A stretch of DNA of 64,000 bases from Desmonostoc muscorum LEGE 12446 (lineage in GTDB: Bacteria; Cyanobacteriota; Cyanobacteriia; Cyanobacteriales; Nostocaceae), in contig NZ_JADEXS020000001.1 of assembly GCF_015207005.2 (NCBI RefSeq), positions 1,860,001 to 1,924,000 of the forward strand. Reading direction: 5' to 3'. The notes under the pieces were generated by a model that was given only the letters and a program-made list of their open reading frames with translations, did not search any database and had not been told where the DNA came from. How positions within the stretch are numbered: position 1 is the first letter of the stretch; the number at the start of each line of letters is the position of its first letter. Positions 48,046-56,226 of the stretch are shown one piece after another. The position numbers were made by a program, and so were the translations under genes.

Positions 48046-48138
48046 TGGTTCCCATTCAGATGCAGTACAACATCATATCGCAAGGTGTAGGGGCACGGCA
48101 GTGCCGTGCCCTTACAGGTGTACCTCACGCTTTAAGCT
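48040..48138. repeat. Intact copy of the TTATAG-ended dispersed repeat
   Basis: TTATAGTGGTTCCCATTCAG ... CAACATCATATCGCAAGGTG, the palindrome around GGGGCACGGCAGTGCCGTGC, then AGGTGTACCTCACGC. It is the reverse complement of the copy at 16857-17105 and shows the sequence before the 132-bp element inserted there. Confidence 0.8.
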
Positions 48139-48197
48139 AAAATGCCAGGATTCTAAGTATAATATAATACTTTATATTTGGTACAAAAAAGGGAAAT

Positions 48198-48983
48198 ATG
48201 TTGTTATCGCGTAAAGCTATTGTTACACCTTTTATAATCTTTGCGTGTATTTTAGGAGTTGGCTTCATTCAATTTCCCCGACTGGAAAAACTGCTCAACA
48301 GTCAAAAATCTGCTTCCCTAGAAACTCTAGAAAAAGATATTAAATCAGAAAAAATCAGTCTTGATTTTCTCAAAAAAATGCCTAGTTTCGGTTATAAAAA
48401 CTTGATTGGAGATTGGGTATACCTCAATTTTTTACAATATTTTGGAGATGATGAAGTCCGGGATAAAACAGGTTATAGTTTAAGCCCAGAATATTTTGAA
48501 GTAATTCTAGAACGTGACCCGCGATTTTTAGCAGCGTATCGCAGTCTTTCCATTAGTACTTCATTGTATGCTGCCATGCCAGAACGGGCGATCGCTATAT
48601 CAGAAAAAGGCTTAAAATCTCTATCTCCCTGGGTTCCCGAAAAGTCTTATTACGTCTGGCGTTTTAAAGGAACTGATGAGTTATTATTTTTAGGCAATCC
48701 TCAAGCTGCCCAACAGTCTTTTGCAACAGCGGCAAATTGGGCGAGAAATTTTTCAGATGAAGAAAGTCAGTTTGTAGCTGCTAGTTCTGAAAAAACTGCT
48801 GAATTTCTCAGCCGAAATCCTAACAGTAAATATGCTCAAATTGCTACCTGGGCAATGGTTTTAAATAATCAAGTTGACGAAAAAACTCGTAAACGCGCAA
48901 TTAGGGAAATTGAAGCTTTGGGAGGAAAAGTAATTCAAACTCCTGAAGGAAATTCTAAAATTGTCTTTCCGCCAAAAGATTAA
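48198..48983 (+). CDS. Membrane-anchored TPR-like protein of unknown function
   Basis: A 261-residue protein with one N-terminal transmembrane segment (about 7-25, IVTPFIIFACILGVGFIQFP) and a helical soluble domain. YFEVILERDPRFLAAYRSLS and GNPQAAQQSFATAANWARNF look like degenerate TPR units. The GDWVYLNFLQYFGDDEVR segment is characteristic of a conserved cyanobacterial family of unknown role. Facing the periplasm or lumen is inferred from the single N-terminal helix. ATG with AAGGGAAAT upstream. Confidence 0.72.
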   Translation: MLLSRKAIVTPFIIFACILGVGFIQFPRLEKLLNSQKSASLETLEKDIKSEKISLDFLKKMPSFGYKNLIGDWVYLNFLQYFGDDEVRDKTGYSLSPEYFEVILERDPRFLAAYRSLSISTSLYAAMPERAIAISEKGLKSLSPWVPEKSYYVWRFKGTDELLFLGNPQAAQQSFATAANWARNFSDEESQFVAASSEKTAEFLSRNPNSKYAQIATWAMVLNNQVDEKTRKRAIREIEALGGKVIQTPEGNSKIVFPPKD

Positions 48984-49089
48984 TTTATTCTTCATAGCGT
49001 TTTGCTGTAAGAGAAATAAACTTTTGCAAAATCGCGATCCAATTGATAGCTGAAAAAGAAAACACACAATAAATTTAGGAGCAATAGCG

Positions 49090-49509
49090 GTGTCAATACA
49101 ATTGGCAGAATCTGATTTTCAAATATTACAGTGTTTTCCTGTCATGTCCCAGTTGCGTCCTCACCTTGAAGAAGCTAAGTTTATAGAACAAGTTCGATAT
49201 CAGATGAAAGAAGGATATCAAATTGCATTCTTGGAAATAGACGACCGAACTGTCGCAGTTGCCGGATTTCGCATTTCTACATGTTTAGCATCGGGGAAAT
49301 TTTTATATGTTGATGATTTAGTTGTTGATGAGTGGAAGCGGTCACAAAACTATGGTCAACAGTTATTTCAGTGGCTAATTGAATATGCAACAAATAACTA
49401 CTGTCAATACCTGAGTCTTGATTCTGGTGTTCAGCGATTTGCAGCTCACAGATTTTATCTCATGCAGCGCATGAGCATTACAAGTCATCACTTTTCAATA
49501 GAATTGTAG
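49090..49509 (+). CDS. GNAT-family N-acetyltransferase
   Basis: A 139-residue acetyltransferase: YQIAFLEIDDRTVAVAGFRI, LYVDDLVVDEWKRSQNYGQQ (motif A with the acetyl-CoA loop, here R-x-x-N-Y-G rather than the usual Q/RxxGxG/A) and YLSLDSGVQRFAAHRFYLMQ (motif B). Starts at GTG 49090 behind AGGAG, nine bases upstream. Substrate unknown. It lies 11 bases upstream of the class IV aminotransferase gene, likely the same operon. Confidence 0.85.
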   Translation: MSIQLAESDFQILQCFPVMSQLRPHLEEAKFIEQVRYQMKEGYQIAFLEIDDRTVAVAGFRISTCLASGKFLYVDDLVVDEWKRSQNYGQQLFQWLIEYATNNYCQYLSLDSGVQRFAAHRFYLMQRMSITSHHFSIEL

Positions 49510-49520
49510 CGACAAACAAG

Positions 49521-50315
49521 ATGAGTGTGAACAATGATATTTTTTGGTATGACGGGAAATTAATTCACTCCCAAACTCTGGAATTAAATATTAACGATCC
49601 AGGGTTACTTTATGGGGCGACTGTTTTTACAACGTTGCGAGTTTATGAGAACTCCCTAGATAGTAATTTAACTAATTGGCAAGCACATTGCGATCGCCTA
49701 CTTTCCTCAATCCAATCTTTTGCTTGGCAACAACCCGATTGGAAGCGTGTACGCCAAGGTGCCCAACTTCTCCTCCCACACTTCCCGGTTCTCAGAATTA
49801 CCCTGTTTCCCGATGGACGAGAGTCGATAATTGGCAGATTTTTACCACCAGATTTGACAGAAAAGCAAAAAAATGGTATTGCGTGCTACGTTGCCAGTTC
49901 AGAATTTTCTCGTTCTCTGCCTTCTCATAAAACTGGAAATTATTTGAGTGCTTGGTTAGCAAAAACTAGCTCAAATGCCCAAGAAGCAATATTAGTAGAT
50001 GCCCAAGGAAATTGGCTAGAAACCAGCACAGGTAACCTTTTGGGATGGTGTGATGGTAGTTGGTGGACGCCGCCAATCAAGGCTGGAATTTTGCCGGGAA
50101 TATTGCGATCGCAACTTGTAAACTGGTTACAAAACCAGCAACAACCAATGCAGCAGGAACCTTGGAGTGTAGAGCTAGTCCAGAAATTTGAAGCGATCGC
50201 CTACACTAATAGTGTGGTAGAGATTATCCCCATTCATACCGTTCATCAGCCAACAGGATCGCTACAATATAATCCACACCATCCTAGTTTTCAGCAAATA
50301 AGGGGTCTTTTTTGA
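49521..50315 (+). CDS. Class IV PLP-dependent aminotransferase/lyase (PabC-like)
   Basis: A 264-residue fold-type IV enzyme. NDPGLLYGATVFTTLRVYEN matches the N-terminal strand of aminodeoxychorismate lyase and branched-chain aminotransferases; LPSHKTGNYLSAWLAK carries the PLP-binding Lys; and EAILVDAQGNWLETSTGNLL and PIKAGILPGILRSQL complete the cofactor site. Length and the T-G-N-L pattern favour 4-amino-4-deoxychorismate lyase (folate/p-aminobenzoate route), but D-amino-acid aminotransferase is not excluded. ATG start. A 118-base gap separates it from ftsH. Confidence 0.82.
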   Translation: MSVNNDIFWYDGKLIHSQTLELNINDPGLLYGATVFTTLRVYENSLDSNLTNWQAHCDRLLSSIQSFAWQQPDWKRVRQGAQLLLPHFPVLRITLFPDGRESIIGRFLPPDLTEKQKNGIACYVASSEFSRSLPSHKTGNYLSAWLAKTSSNAQEAILVDAQGNWLETSTGNLLGWCDGSWWTPPIKAGILPGILRSQLVNWLQNQQQPMQQEPWSVELVQKFEAIAYTNSVVEIIPIHTVHQPTGSLQYNPHHPSFQQIRGLF

Positions 50316-50433
50316 GCATGACAGCCACGCCAATCTGTTATATCTTAAGATAAGTTAACATAATTCTTAATAATGACCTCTCCGCTTACAGACGCTACGC
50401 GATGGCGCGAAAAATACAGGAGGATAGACCTTA

Positions 50434-52275
50434 GTGAATAAAAGATGGAGAAACGCAGGGCTGTACGCGCTGCTATTTATTGTTGTCATTGCCCTGGGTA
50501 CAGCATTTTTTGACAAACAACCCCAAAGCAGAGAGACATGGCGATACAGTCGCTTTATTCAAGAAGTTGAACAAGGCAGAGTAGAAAAAGTCAGTCTGAG
50601 TGCAGACCGTTCTACAGCATTGGTTACACCCAAATACGACCCAAATAAACGGCTGGTAACCTTAGTCAACGACCCAGATTTAATCAATACTTTGACATCA
50701 AAAGGCGTTGATATTTCAGTTTTGCCCCAAACCGACGAAGGATTTTGGTTTAAGGCACTGAGCAGCTTATTTTTCCCTGTATTGCTTTTGGTTGGCTTAT
50801 TCTTCTTGCTACGTCGCGCTCAAAGTGGCCCTGGCAGCCAAGCCATGAACTTTGGCAAATCCAAAGCCAGAGTACAAATGGAACCTCAAACTCAGGTGAC
50901 ATTTGGTGATGTAGCTGGTATTGACCAAGCCAAATTGGAATTAAACGAAGTCGTAGACTTTCTGAAAAACGCCGATCGCTTTACCGCCGTTGGTGCAAAA
51001 ATTCCTAAAGGCGTACTCTTAGTTGGCCCTCCTGGTACTGGTAAAACCCTCCTAGCTCGTGCTGTAGCTGGTGAAGCGGGTGTACCATTCTTCTCAATCT
51101 CTGGTTCGGAATTTGTGGAAATGTTCGTGGGTGTGGGTGCATCCCGTGTCCGCGATTTATTTGAACAAGCCAAATCCAACGCTCCCTGCATCGTGTTCAT
51201 CGATGAAATTGACGCCGTAGGTCGTCAGCGGGGTGCAGGTTTAGGCGGTGGTAACGATGAACGCGAACAAACCCTCAACCAGCTGCTCACAGAAATGGAC
51301 GGCTTTGAAGGTAACACCGGCATCATCATTATCGCTGCAACCAACCGTCCCGATGTCCTAGATGCAGCATTGTTGCGTCCAGGTCGTTTTGACCGTCAAG
51401 TTGTAGTAGACCGTCCCGACTATGCTGGACGTAGCGAAATCCTCAAGGTACATGCCCGTGGCAAAACCTTGGCGAAAGATGTGGACTTAGATAAAATCGC
51501 CCGTCGTACCCCTGGATTTACCGGTGCAGATTTATCCAACTTGTTAAATGAAGCCGCAATTTTGGCAGCACGGCGGAATTTAACTGAAATTTCGATGGAT
51601 GAAATCAACGATGCGATCGATCGCGTATTAGCTGGCCCAGAGAAGAAAGACCGGGTAATGAGCGAAAAGCGCAAGACCTTGGTAGCATATCACGAAGCTG
51701 GTCACGCCTTAGTTGGTGCTTTGATGCCCGACTATGACCCAGTACAAAAGATTAGCATCATCCCTCGTGGTCGTGCAGGTGGTTTAACTTGGTTTACTCC
51801 CAGTGAAGACCGCATGGACACTGGTTTATACAGCCGCGCTTATCTGGAAAATCAGATGGCTGTGGCTTTGGGTGGACGCATCGCCGAAGAATTAATCTTT
51901 GGTGAAGAAGAAGTTACCACAGGTGCTTCCAACGACTTGCAACAAGTAGCCCGTGTTGCGCGTCAGATGATCACCCGATTTGGGATGAGCGATCGCTTAG
52001 GCCCAGTCGCCCTTGGTCGTCAACAAGGTAACATGTTCCTGGGACGGGACATCATGTCAGAACGCGATTTCTCTGAAGAAACCGCCGCTGCTATTGATGA
52101 AGAAGTCCGCAAACTTGTAGATATAGCTTATACCCGTGCGAAAGAAGTGTTAGTCGGCAACCGCCACATTCTAGATCAATTAGCGCAAATGCTAGTTGAT
52201 AAAGAAACAGTAGATGCTGAAGAATTGCAAGAAATTCTGGCAAATAACGATGTGAAAACTGCTGCGTTTGCCTAA
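50434..52275 (+). CDS. ftsH: ATP-dependent zinc metalloprotease FtsH
   Basis: A 613-residue membrane-bound AAA+ protease involved in quality control, including photosystem II repair in cyanobacteria. Two transmembrane segments (about 8-25 and 107-126) flank a lumenal domain; Walker A GPPGTGKT at about 197-204; Walker [12 protein letters not shown] near 252; [23 protein letters not shown]; zinc site HEAGH at 420-424. The N-terminus [20 protein letters not shown] resembles Synechocystis slr1604 (FtsH3), whose product partners other FtsH subunits and is essential there. It starts at GTG 50434 with AGGAGG upstream. Confidence 0.95.
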   Translation: MNKRWRNAGLYALLFIVVIALGTAFFDKQPQSRETWRYSRFIQEVEQGRVEKVSLSADRSTALVTPKYDPNKRLVTLVNDPDLINTLTSKGVDISVLPQTDEGFWFKALSSLFFPVLLLVGLFFLLRRAQSGPGSQAMNFGKSKARVQMEPQTQVTFGDVAGIDQAKLELNEVVDFLKNADRFTAVGAKIPKGVLLVGPPGTGKTLLARAVAGEAGVPFFSISGSEFVEMFVGVGASRVRDLFEQAKSNAPCIVFIDEIDAVGRQRGAGLGGGNDEREQTLNQLLTEMDGFEGNTGIIIIAATNRPDVLDAALLRPGRFDRQVVVDRPDYAGRSEILKVHARGKTLAKDVDLDKIARRTPGFTGADLSNLLNEAAILAARRNLTEISMDEINDAIDRVLAGPEKKDRVMSEKRKTLVAYHEAGHALVGALMPDYDPVQKISIIPRGRAGGLTWFTPSEDRMDTGLYSRAYLENQMAVALGGRIAEELIFGEEEVTTGASNDLQQVARVARQMITRFGMSDRLGPVALGRQQGNMFLGRDIMSERDFSEETAAAIDEEVRKLVDIAYTRAKEVLVGNRHILDQLAQMLVDKETVDAEELQEILANNDVKTAAFA

Positions 52276-52455
52276 TTAATTCAGAATTCAGAATTCAGAA
52301 TTCAGAACTTATGAATCAAAGTCGGTTGGATTGGGCGTAAGCGTTACCCAACAAGTTAAAACAACGGGGTAATTCTGGCATTTTCCAGAGTTACCCCGAA
52401 TTTTTTCCGAATAATTAATTCTCCAAAATTCCATTACGAGTTGTGATGCGTAAAG

Positions 52456-52623
52456 CCCCCGTCATTTATGCGGGGGATATAAGCGGATGGCTGAAATTTA
52501 TTCAGCCGTTAATGGTAAGATATACATCCTGGGCAGGGCGTTGTCCAGTGGGCGAGGCAATGTAAGACGGGTGTACCTGCAATTGCTGCTTGAACCCAGA
52601 ATCCCCCGTCATTCATGCGGGGG
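52456..52623. repeat. Paired CCCCCGTCATTTATGCGGGGG hairpins
   Basis: Two near-identical hairpins (52456-52476 and 52603-52623; CCCCCG stem, TCATTTATG or TCATTCATG loop) bracket about 125 bases including GTTGTCCAGTGGGCGAGGCA and CGGGTGTACCTGCAATTGCT. The arrangement recalls the decayed 3' end of an IS200/IS605 tnpB with its structured RNA, but no protein could be reconstructed. The 52276-52455 part has AGAATTC repeats and a small foldback. Confidence 0.5.
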
Positions 52624-52681
52624 AGTGCGTCAAATGTGATTCTCTGTATCCCTGCGTTTCCTATCCTCTGTGCCTATATAT

Positions 52682-52891
52682 CAATACGCTTGGTGTTAAG
52701 GCTAAAACTCTTTGTCAAAGTCAGTTTTTTTTAACGTAGACGCAAAGCGGCTTCCCGCAGGATACCGCAGAGGCGCAGAGAAGCCAGTGCGTTGGGCGGG
52801 TTCCCCGACTTGTTCGCGCAGCGTCTCCCCTTGGGAGAAGCAACTGGCGCGACACAGAGAGAAGAAAAAAATGCTTAACTGAACTGTATTG
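52682..52891. repeat. About 200-bp dispersed repeat, copy 2 (inverted relative to 22388)
   Basis: CAATACGCTTGGTGTTAAGG to TTAACTGAACTGTATTG is the complement of 22388-22583, with a 20-30 base difference in the middle (GCAAAGCGGCTTCCCGCAGG is present only here). The short minus-strand frame through it is not a convincing gene. Confidence 0.75.
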
Positions 52892-52904
52892 GCCTATATA
52901 TATC

Positions 52905-52932
52905 AAAAGCTCGGTCATCAAGACCGAGCTTT
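52905..52932. terminator. Bidirectional hairpin between ftsH and the di-haem cytochrome gene
   Basis: AAAAGCTCGGTC, ATCA loop, AGACCGAGCTTTT: a stem of 11 bp with A and T runs at either end, 34 bases beyond the stop of the minus-strand gene at 52966. An almost identical hairpin with the same flanks (TATCAAAAGC ... GCTTTTAATATGG) is at 60047. Confidence 0.8.
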
Positions 52933-52965
52933 TAATATGGAACTATTGACTATTAACCTTCTTAA

Positions 52966-55032
52966 TTAGAACTCACCAGGGTTATCATCAAGCGCCAGTA
53001 AGAAATTAATCAGGTCTGTTTGTTGTTTAGGATTAAATCCAGCTTGACTGTCTACATAAAATTCATGACCTGTACCATCAAGGTTACTACTTACTAAATC
53101 CGGGTCAGCTTTGTTAGCTTTGATGACTTTGGCACGAAGTTTACGATCAACTAAAGCCCTTAAGCTGCTAGCAGCATCGGCTGGTATGCTTTGGCGCAGA
53201 GTGCCAGGCAACCCTAACCCAGTCGAATCAACAACAGTGAAATCGGCATTAGAGTCAAATTTTAAACTACCAGCCCGTACTGCTACACCACCATCATGTA
53301 AATAGGGTGGGTTTAAATAAAGGCCACGTAAGGAAGTAGTTTTGTAACCACCATTTGGTCGTTGATTAATAGGGGTATCAGATGGGGTTGGGACATCCAA
53401 CACTTTTGCATCAGCAGGTATGGGAACAGGATTATTGAAACTGTATAGCTTGGTAGGCACAAAGAATTTCACCAGTGCCAAGCGAGCCTGGGCGCGGGCT
53501 GGATTAGTACCAATTTTATCAGTTGGGTAAACCTTATTGTCAGTGAAGAAGGGAGGAATATGGCAAGTTGCACAATTAGCCTTTTCAAAAACTTTCGCCC
53601 CACGTTTGACTGAATTATTATTAAGTGCTTGCCAGTTTTCAGGAGTCTTGTTAGCAGGTGGTACTAAGCTATTTTGATAAGCAGACATGGCGTTATTAGC
53701 AAACATGAACTTACCACTAGCATTATCTAAAGGATTGCCAGTCGGGGGACTAAAAATTAGTCCATTAGCTGTTAACAAGTTAGGTTTCAAATCTGGATAG
53801 TTACCTACACCAGGAGCAACAACTTGATCTTGTAACTCTGCTCGACTAGCATCCGGTACAATTGTCCGCAACCATACTGAGGGTTGAACACCTTCTGGGA
53901 AACGTATTCTTTCGTCGGCAGCATTTTGAAGAGCAGTACCAAGATATACTTCTGGGTCAATATTGAGACTTTTGGCGATTAGTTCGTATGATGCAAGGAT
54001 GTTTATTTCTGAAGAGTGAACAGCACTGTTAAAAGCGCTCAATCCAGCAAACGGGCCAATAGCAGCTTCTCCAGAGGCAGCGTAGGGATGAGTTTTAAAG
54101 GTGAAATTGTTGGGAATTTGAGTAGTATTTTTAATCCCATCTGTGGAACTTTCAAAATTACCAAAAGGTAATTGCCATAAAATATCATCAAAAGCCTTCT
54201 CAAACTTTTGAGGATCGGGCAATTTTACTAAATTACCTTTACTGTCAATAATAGTTTTGCCATTGCCTTGGTATTTTGGATCTAAGGGATTGAGTTTGGT
54301 GCGTGAGAAAGCAGCAGATGAATTTGGCGCTAAACCGAGAAATATCGGAAAGGCTATTTCACCATTTGCTACACCAGGAAGAAGTTTACCTTCTTTGGAA
54401 ATAGAAGCATGGCAAGATGCACAGCTACTTTGCCCATTTGCGGCCGTTCCTATGGGAGCAGTTCCGCCTTTTTCTAGCTTTAAGCCAGTATTTATGGCTG
54501 TACCTTTTCGTAAAATCCGACTACCTATAGGGACATCTTTCTGCAAGATAATTTTTAAATTATTGGTTGGCTGACCCCGCAAATTAATAACTGCTGTGGT
54601 AATTTCATCCGCAATAATGGCTGAACCTTGTCCAAGACCAAACACACCTTGCAAGCCAAATAAATCCCCTATAGGTCGATTGAAAAATATATCTTCACCT
54701 TGGGCAATCAATTCTTTAGTAATATGAACTGCGCCTATCTTTTCATAAGAAATAGGGTCTTTAGGATTAAGCCCTTTACTGGCAACAAGTTGTGATGCTT
54801 CTTGGGGGCTGAGGAGTTTACCGAAATAATCGTAGTAGCCTACTGGTTGAGTTGGTGCTGGTTGTAGTGGGTCAATCTTTGCGAAAGCTGGCTGGCTTGT
54901 TATCAACAAATTTGATAACACAATACCAAAACTAGTAGTAATAAAAATGCACAGTAATAATAAAATCTTAGTTTTCAACGCAAATAACCATCTACTTAAA
55001 CCATATTTAGGGTTATTTTTTTTTTGTTTCAT
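52966..55032 (-). CDS. Exported di-haem cytochrome c (cytochrome c peroxidase/RoxA-like)
   Basis: A 688-residue protein with a signal anchor (about residues 24-50, cleavage near AFA-K) and two c-type haem sites, CASCH (Cys204-His208) and CATCH (Cys487-His491), 283 residues apart. The C-terminal half, with YKTTSLRGLYLNPPYLHDGG, resembles the second haem domain of di-haem peroxidases and MauG. The protein is about twice the usual length of bacterial cytochrome c peroxidase, which together with the haem spacing brings it nearer to RoxA-type di-haem oxygenases. Periplasmic or lumenal redox enzyme; donor and substrate unknown. ATG start. Preceded by a 500-base gap with no linked gene. Confidence 0.82.
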   Translation of the reverse strand: MKQKKNNPKYGLSRWLFALKTKILLLLCIFITTSFGIVLSNLLITSQPAFAKIDPLQPAPTQPVGYYDYFGKLLSPQEASQLVASKGLNPKDPISYEKIGAVHITKELIAQGEDIFFNRPIGDLFGLQGVFGLGQGSAIIADEITTAVINLRGQPTNNLKIILQKDVPIGSRILRKGTAINTGLKLEKGGTAPIGTAANGQSSCASCHASISKEGKLLPGVANGEIAFPIFLGLAPNSSAAFSRTKLNPLDPKYQGNGKTIIDSKGNLVKLPDPQKFEKAFDDILWQLPFGNFESSTDGIKNTTQIPNNFTFKTHPYAASGEAAIGPFAGLSAFNSAVHSSEINILASYELIAKSLNIDPEVYLGTALQNAADERIRFPEGVQPSVWLRTIVPDASRAELQDQVVAPGVGNYPDLKPNLLTANGLIFSPPTGNPLDNASGKFMFANNAMSAYQNSLVPPANKTPENWQALNNNSVKRGAKVFEKANCATCHIPPFFTDNKVYPTDKIGTNPARAQARLALVKFFVPTKLYSFNNPVPIPADAKVLDVPTPSDTPINQRPNGGYKTTSLRGLYLNPPYLHDGGVAVRAGSLKFDSNADFTVVDSTGLGLPGTLRQSIPADAASSLRALVDRKLRAKVIKANKADPDLVSSNLDGTGHEFYVDSQAGFNPKQQTDLINFLLALDDNPGEF

Positions 55033-55535
55033 TGACCCGACTGTTACTAAAAAACTATAAGTAGATATACCACCTTATTACATAGTTATCAGGACACTAA
55101 AAATTTTTGTTATATTCGTTCACGACAAAAAAAAGATTTGTTCAATTCCGTGTATATATTATAGTTTTATAACTTTGTAAAATATTGTAAATAATAATTT
55201 AAATTATTTGCCAATTTAAACTATTTTCATCTGACTAGCGGACAGCTTTAGTGATACCAAGTTGCGCTCAAAGATACAGCACATTCCAAGTTGGTAAGGT
55301 ACACAACGATTCATCTGTTATCCAGGCATAAAAAGTGTTTTACTCTCCGAAGTTTTGAGCGCTGGCTTGGGGCGCTCGAACTTCTCTCTGAATTCTGTTA
55401 GCGCAGCGGGGCGTAGCCCATTCTGAATTCTGCTGTATTACTTTTTGTTTGGAATATACGGAGCTGGGAGTCAGAAGAAAGAATATTGTGACTCCTACCC
55501 GAATTTTTACTTTATTTTTTTGGAGAATTATTTTG
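55033..55535. repeat. Intergenic region between divergent cytochrome and PEP-CTERM genes
   Basis: AT-rich, with AGAATTC/GAATTCT copies forming a foldback at about 55389-55433 (CTGAATTCTGTTAGCGCAGC ... CATTCTGAATTCTG). Both promoters must lie here; no recognisable operator was seen. Confidence 0.4.
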
Positions 55536-56096
55536 ATGGAATTAGTCAAGAAACTTGGCATTGCTACCGCTAGCGCTGTTATCGGCTTGACTGCTGTCGG
55601 TGCGTCTTCTTCAGCGCAAGCTGCACAGTTATTTGATTTTCAGTATTCTTTTCCCAGCTACGAAGCAAATGGTACGCCTATTTCAGCTAGCGGCATCCTT
55701 ACCACAACCGATCTAGACCCCATAAACAACAATTACACAATCACAGGTATAAGTGGGACAAGGACAGCTCAAGGAATTACAGAGACAATAATCGGGTTAC
55801 TCTCACCGGGTACATACGGTGTCAACGATAATCTCTTGAATCCGAGTCAGCCATTCTTAACCACCAACGGTTTTTCTTACCTGGTTTCCGGTAGCGGAGA
55901 AGACGGAAATGGGAACGTTAACGTATTCTACAGTAGTTTTAATGAAGGTTATTCAGAGCTTTCAAGTGATGTAGATTATGGCAGCTTTAGTATCAATCCA
56001 CGTTCTGTTCCCGAACCTAATGCAGTAGGTGGCTCATTAATTGCTCTTGGTTTTGGCTGGTGGACAAAACGAAAGAAAGCCTATAAAAGCATCTAG
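55536..56096 (+). CDS. PEP-CTERM sorted exported protein
   Basis: A 186-residue secreted protein. N-terminal signal peptide (MELVKKLGIATASAVIGLTA, cleavage near AQA-AQ), a beta-rich middle, and a C-terminal PEP-CTERM tag: SVPEPNAVGG, a hydrophobic stretch (SLIALGFGWW) and basic residues TKRKKAYK. Such proteins are processed by exosortase and are often part of the extracellular matrix (family knowledge). The start is ATG 55536 with GGAG upstream; the frame is open from 55449. It is followed directly by a 26-bp-stem hairpin. Confidence 0.85.
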   Translation: MELVKKLGIATASAVIGLTAVGASSSAQAAQLFDFQYSFPSYEANGTPISASGILTTTDLDPINNNYTITGISGTRTAQGITETIIGLLSPGTYGVNDNLLNPSQPFLTTNGFSYLVSGSGEDGNGNVNVFYSSFNEGYSELSSDVDYGSFSINPRSVPEPNAVGGSLIALGFGWWTKRKKAYKSI

Positions 56097-56102
56097 GGAT
56101 AA

Positions 56103-56159
56103 AAGAAGTCTATGAGCAGACTATTGCTCTCACAGCAATAGTCTGCTCATAGACTTCTT
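56103..56159. terminator. 26-bp perfect stem-loop between convergent genes
   Basis: AAGAAGTCTATGAGCAGACT continuing to a 26-base arm, 5-base loop CTCAC, then its exact complement ending GACTTCTT. It lies 6 bases past the PEP-CTERM stop and 67 before the stop of the minus-strand Calx-beta gene, so it can terminate both. Such a long perfect stem could also produce a processed RNA. Confidence 0.75.
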
Positions 56160-56226
56160 GGCTCGACTTTATCCAAATCGAACATCGGGATAGAGGTGCG
56201 GTGCGATCGCTCCTTGTCTCCCCAAA

